Shown: positions 5,254 through 6,657 of the stretch, piece after piece
Position numbering within the stretch: the stretch's first letter is position 1
Layout of the letters: the number at the start of each line of letters is the position of its first letter
NCBI GenBank assembly: GCA_017989935.1
Contig: JAGNOY010000118.1
Span: 1-6,657, forward strand
Length of the DNA stretch: 6,657 bases
From: Chitinophagaceae bacterium
GTDB lineage: Bacteria > Bacteroidota > Bacteroidia > Chitinophagales > Chitinophagaceae
Direction: 5' to 3'
Position numbers and translations under genes: made by a program
Notes under the pieces: generated by a model
What the model saw: only the letters and a program-made list of their open reading frames with translations
The model's database searches: none
Told to the model about the DNA's origin: nothing

Positions 5254-6657
5254 TTAATTGATTTGTATTTTTCGATTCAGATTATTTCCAAATACAAATG
5301 GATAATACATGAGCGAAGCCTTGGAAGCTGGCATATTAAATTGACCTCTAAAAATTGGTTGAAACTCAAGTTGAATATCCTTGGTGCCGATAGGTAGTTT
5401 AGTGTAGAAAATTACAACTTTGTTTTTATGGTATTCTATATAGTCATTCCCAGCATTCAGTTTATTTTTATTCACTATGCTTAATCCTGCAGGTATAGGT
5501 ATTTCGACCATCACATATTCTGATGAATGAAATGAATTTAGCACAATATGCATGAATCCTTGCTGACCAATTTGAAGTGTGTCAGTGGTTTTATTATGTT
5601 GAACAAAATAAGTTCTGATCGAAAAGGCAGAATCATGAATAATTGGCTCATGCATATAATTTTCTTCTGAAGTATTCACAAACACATTACCCCCTTTATG
5701 CTTAAACTTATAATTAGACTTGTTCACATTCAATTTAAAAGGGAATGTATTGATACGCAAACTATCATTCACAATTATTTCTGCTTGAATTGGTTTTTGC
5801 TTTGAAACTAAAGACAATCTAGCAAGGCTTTCTATCAATGAAGCTCTTGAAAAGGTATTTAAATTATTTTCAAGTTGACCATTCTCAAGCTTGGATTTAA
5901 ATACTTGTAAATAATCATCAGCCAATGAGCAACCCTCGAAAATAGAAAAAGCAGTATAGATTTCACTTTTAATATCATAAAAGAAATTATTCCTATTAGG
6001 CATGTTGATACCTGAATTCATTTCTTGAAATAGAGCATATAAAGTTTGTTTGGGTATTTCGTTACCTAATATTTGTTGTAATTTAAAATAATAAAGTTTA
6101 TCTATGACTTGTAAATCTTCGAATTGAATTTTATTTAAGATAGAGGAAAATCGCTTAGTTGAATTAGTAGATTTATTTAAGACATAGCATGCATAAAGTT
6201 TATCGGAAAGATTAAAATCTTCAAGATGATCTAAAATGTAATCTTGTGCTTTTAAGTAGAGATTATTTGTATAGCCAGATTGAGATGCCATCAATAATAC
6301 TTCCATTGCATAAATTGTCATTCGAGTATCAGCTTGGTTTTTTCTCCACCAACCCCAAGAGCCTTCGGAATTTTGGTAATCATTTAATCTATTTATTAAG
6401 AAGAGAATATCTTTACTTAAATCTTCTTTTATAGATAGCGATTTATTAATCTTGTCCTTAAAAATTAAGGCCTTTAATTTAGAACTAGTTTGCTCTACAC
6501 AGCCATAGGGATAGTTTTCAAGTACCTTAATTTGTTCTTTTACTTTTTCAAATAATTGGTTATTGAAAATAATTGAACTGTTAGTTTTATTTTCAAAAGA
6601 AATCGAATAGGTAGAATCTTTATCCATTAGTATAGATCTGTTTTGAGCATATTTCAT
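5254..6657 (-). CDS. Alpha-2-macroglobulin-family protein, C-terminal part (5' part outside window)
   Basis: 467 residues visible, continuing past the right edge. The ATG at the very edge is very likely internal, because no signal peptide or macroglobulin N-terminal domains precede the thioester region and bacterial members are usually 1500-2000 residues. The thioester motif YPYGCVEQ has C53 and Q56, the residues that form the internal thioester used to tether attacking proteases. It is followed by the family pattern EGSWGWWRKNQADTRMTIYA (98-117) and an alpha-helical thioester domain to about residue 280. Residues about 290-467 form the beta-rich C-terminal macroglobulin/receptor-binding-like domain, ending with a family-typical SLMYYPFVFG. 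Known bacterial members are periplasmic, often lipid-anchored, and trap proteases after envelope damage, frequently beside a penicillin-binding protein 1C gene. No such gene lies downstream here, and upstream cannot be seen. The stop is TAA at 5254-5256. The next gene on this strand is 337 bases away with its own promoter, so this gene probably ends its transcript. Confidence 0.9.
   Translation of the reverse strand: MKYAQNRSILMDKDSTYSISFENKTNSSIIFNNQLFEKVKEQIKVLENYPYGCVEQTSSKLKALIFKDKINKSLSIKEDLSKDILFLINRLNDYQNSEGSWGWWRKNQADTRMTIYAMEVLLMASQSGYTNNLYLKAQDYILDHLEDFNLSDKLYACYVLNKSTNSTKRFSSILNKIQFEDLQVIDKLYYFKLQQILGNEIPKQTLYALFQEMNSGINMPNRNNFFYDIKSEIYTAFSIFEGCSLADDYLQVFKSKLENGQLENNLNTFSRASLIESLARLSLVSKQKPIQAEIIVNDSLRINTFPFKLNVNKSNYKFKHKGGNVFVNTSEENYMHEPIIHDSAFSIRTYFVQHNKTTDTLQIGQQGFMHIVLNSFHSSEYVMVEIPIPAGLSIVNKNKLNAGNDYIEYHKNKVVIFYTKLPIGTKDIQLEFQPIFRGQFNMPASKASLMYYPFVFGNNLNRKIQIN

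Noticed and set aside
1..6657. CRISPR array, insertion sequence, tRNA or attachment site
   Set aside because: No regularly spaced direct repeats, transposase or integrase motifs, terminal inverted repeats around a gene, or cloverleaf patterns were found on reading both strands.

Overview
The window reads as chromosomal DNA from a low-G+C member of the Bacteroidota. Three things point there. The isoleucyl-tRNA synthetase gene is followed 3 bases later by a TraR/DksA-family gene, a typical Bacteroidota pairing. Starts lack clear Shine-Dalgarno sequences. One promoter fits the Bacteroidota-type TTG / TAnnTTTG pattern. The lysine-rich extension on the DksA-like protein suggests the Chitinophagia/Sphingobacteriia side of the phylum, but that is inference. 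No mobile element, CRISPR array, tRNA or rRNA was seen.

Layout: (1) 1-400, + strand, the 3' end of ileS. (2) 404-1531, + strand, a DksA/TraR-like protein with an unusually long histone-H1-like K/A/P/V tail and a zinc site reduced to one cysteine, closed by a good intrinsic terminator at 1557-1588. (3) 1724-3553, + strand, a complete stand-alone superfamily 1 (UPF1/IGHMBP2-like) helicase with all core motifs. (4) 3554-3710, a convergent intergenic gap with an 8-bp perfect hairpin. (5) 3711-4916, - strand, a short POT/PTR2-like membrane transporter with its own promoter at 4938-4968. It keeps several family signatures but has changed the residues normally used for proton coupling. (6) 4917-5253, a 337-base non-coding gap with an 11-bp imperfect inverted repeat. 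(7) 5254-6657, - strand, the C-terminal part of an alpha-2-macroglobulin-family protein with its thioester motif, running off the right edge.

Functionally this is mostly a housekeeping neighbourhood: translation (ileS), nucleoid/transcription-associated regulation (DksA-like), nucleic-acid remodelling (helicase), membrane transport and envelope protease trapping. Only ileS and the DksA-like gene look co-transcribed. The helicase has the terminator before it. The transporter and the macroglobulin gene share a strand but are separated by 337 bases and a promoter. I see no evidence that the genes form one new multi-gene system. The two most notable items are the DksA-like protein with a nucleoid-protein-like tail and the POT-like transporter lacking the usual proton-coupling residues.
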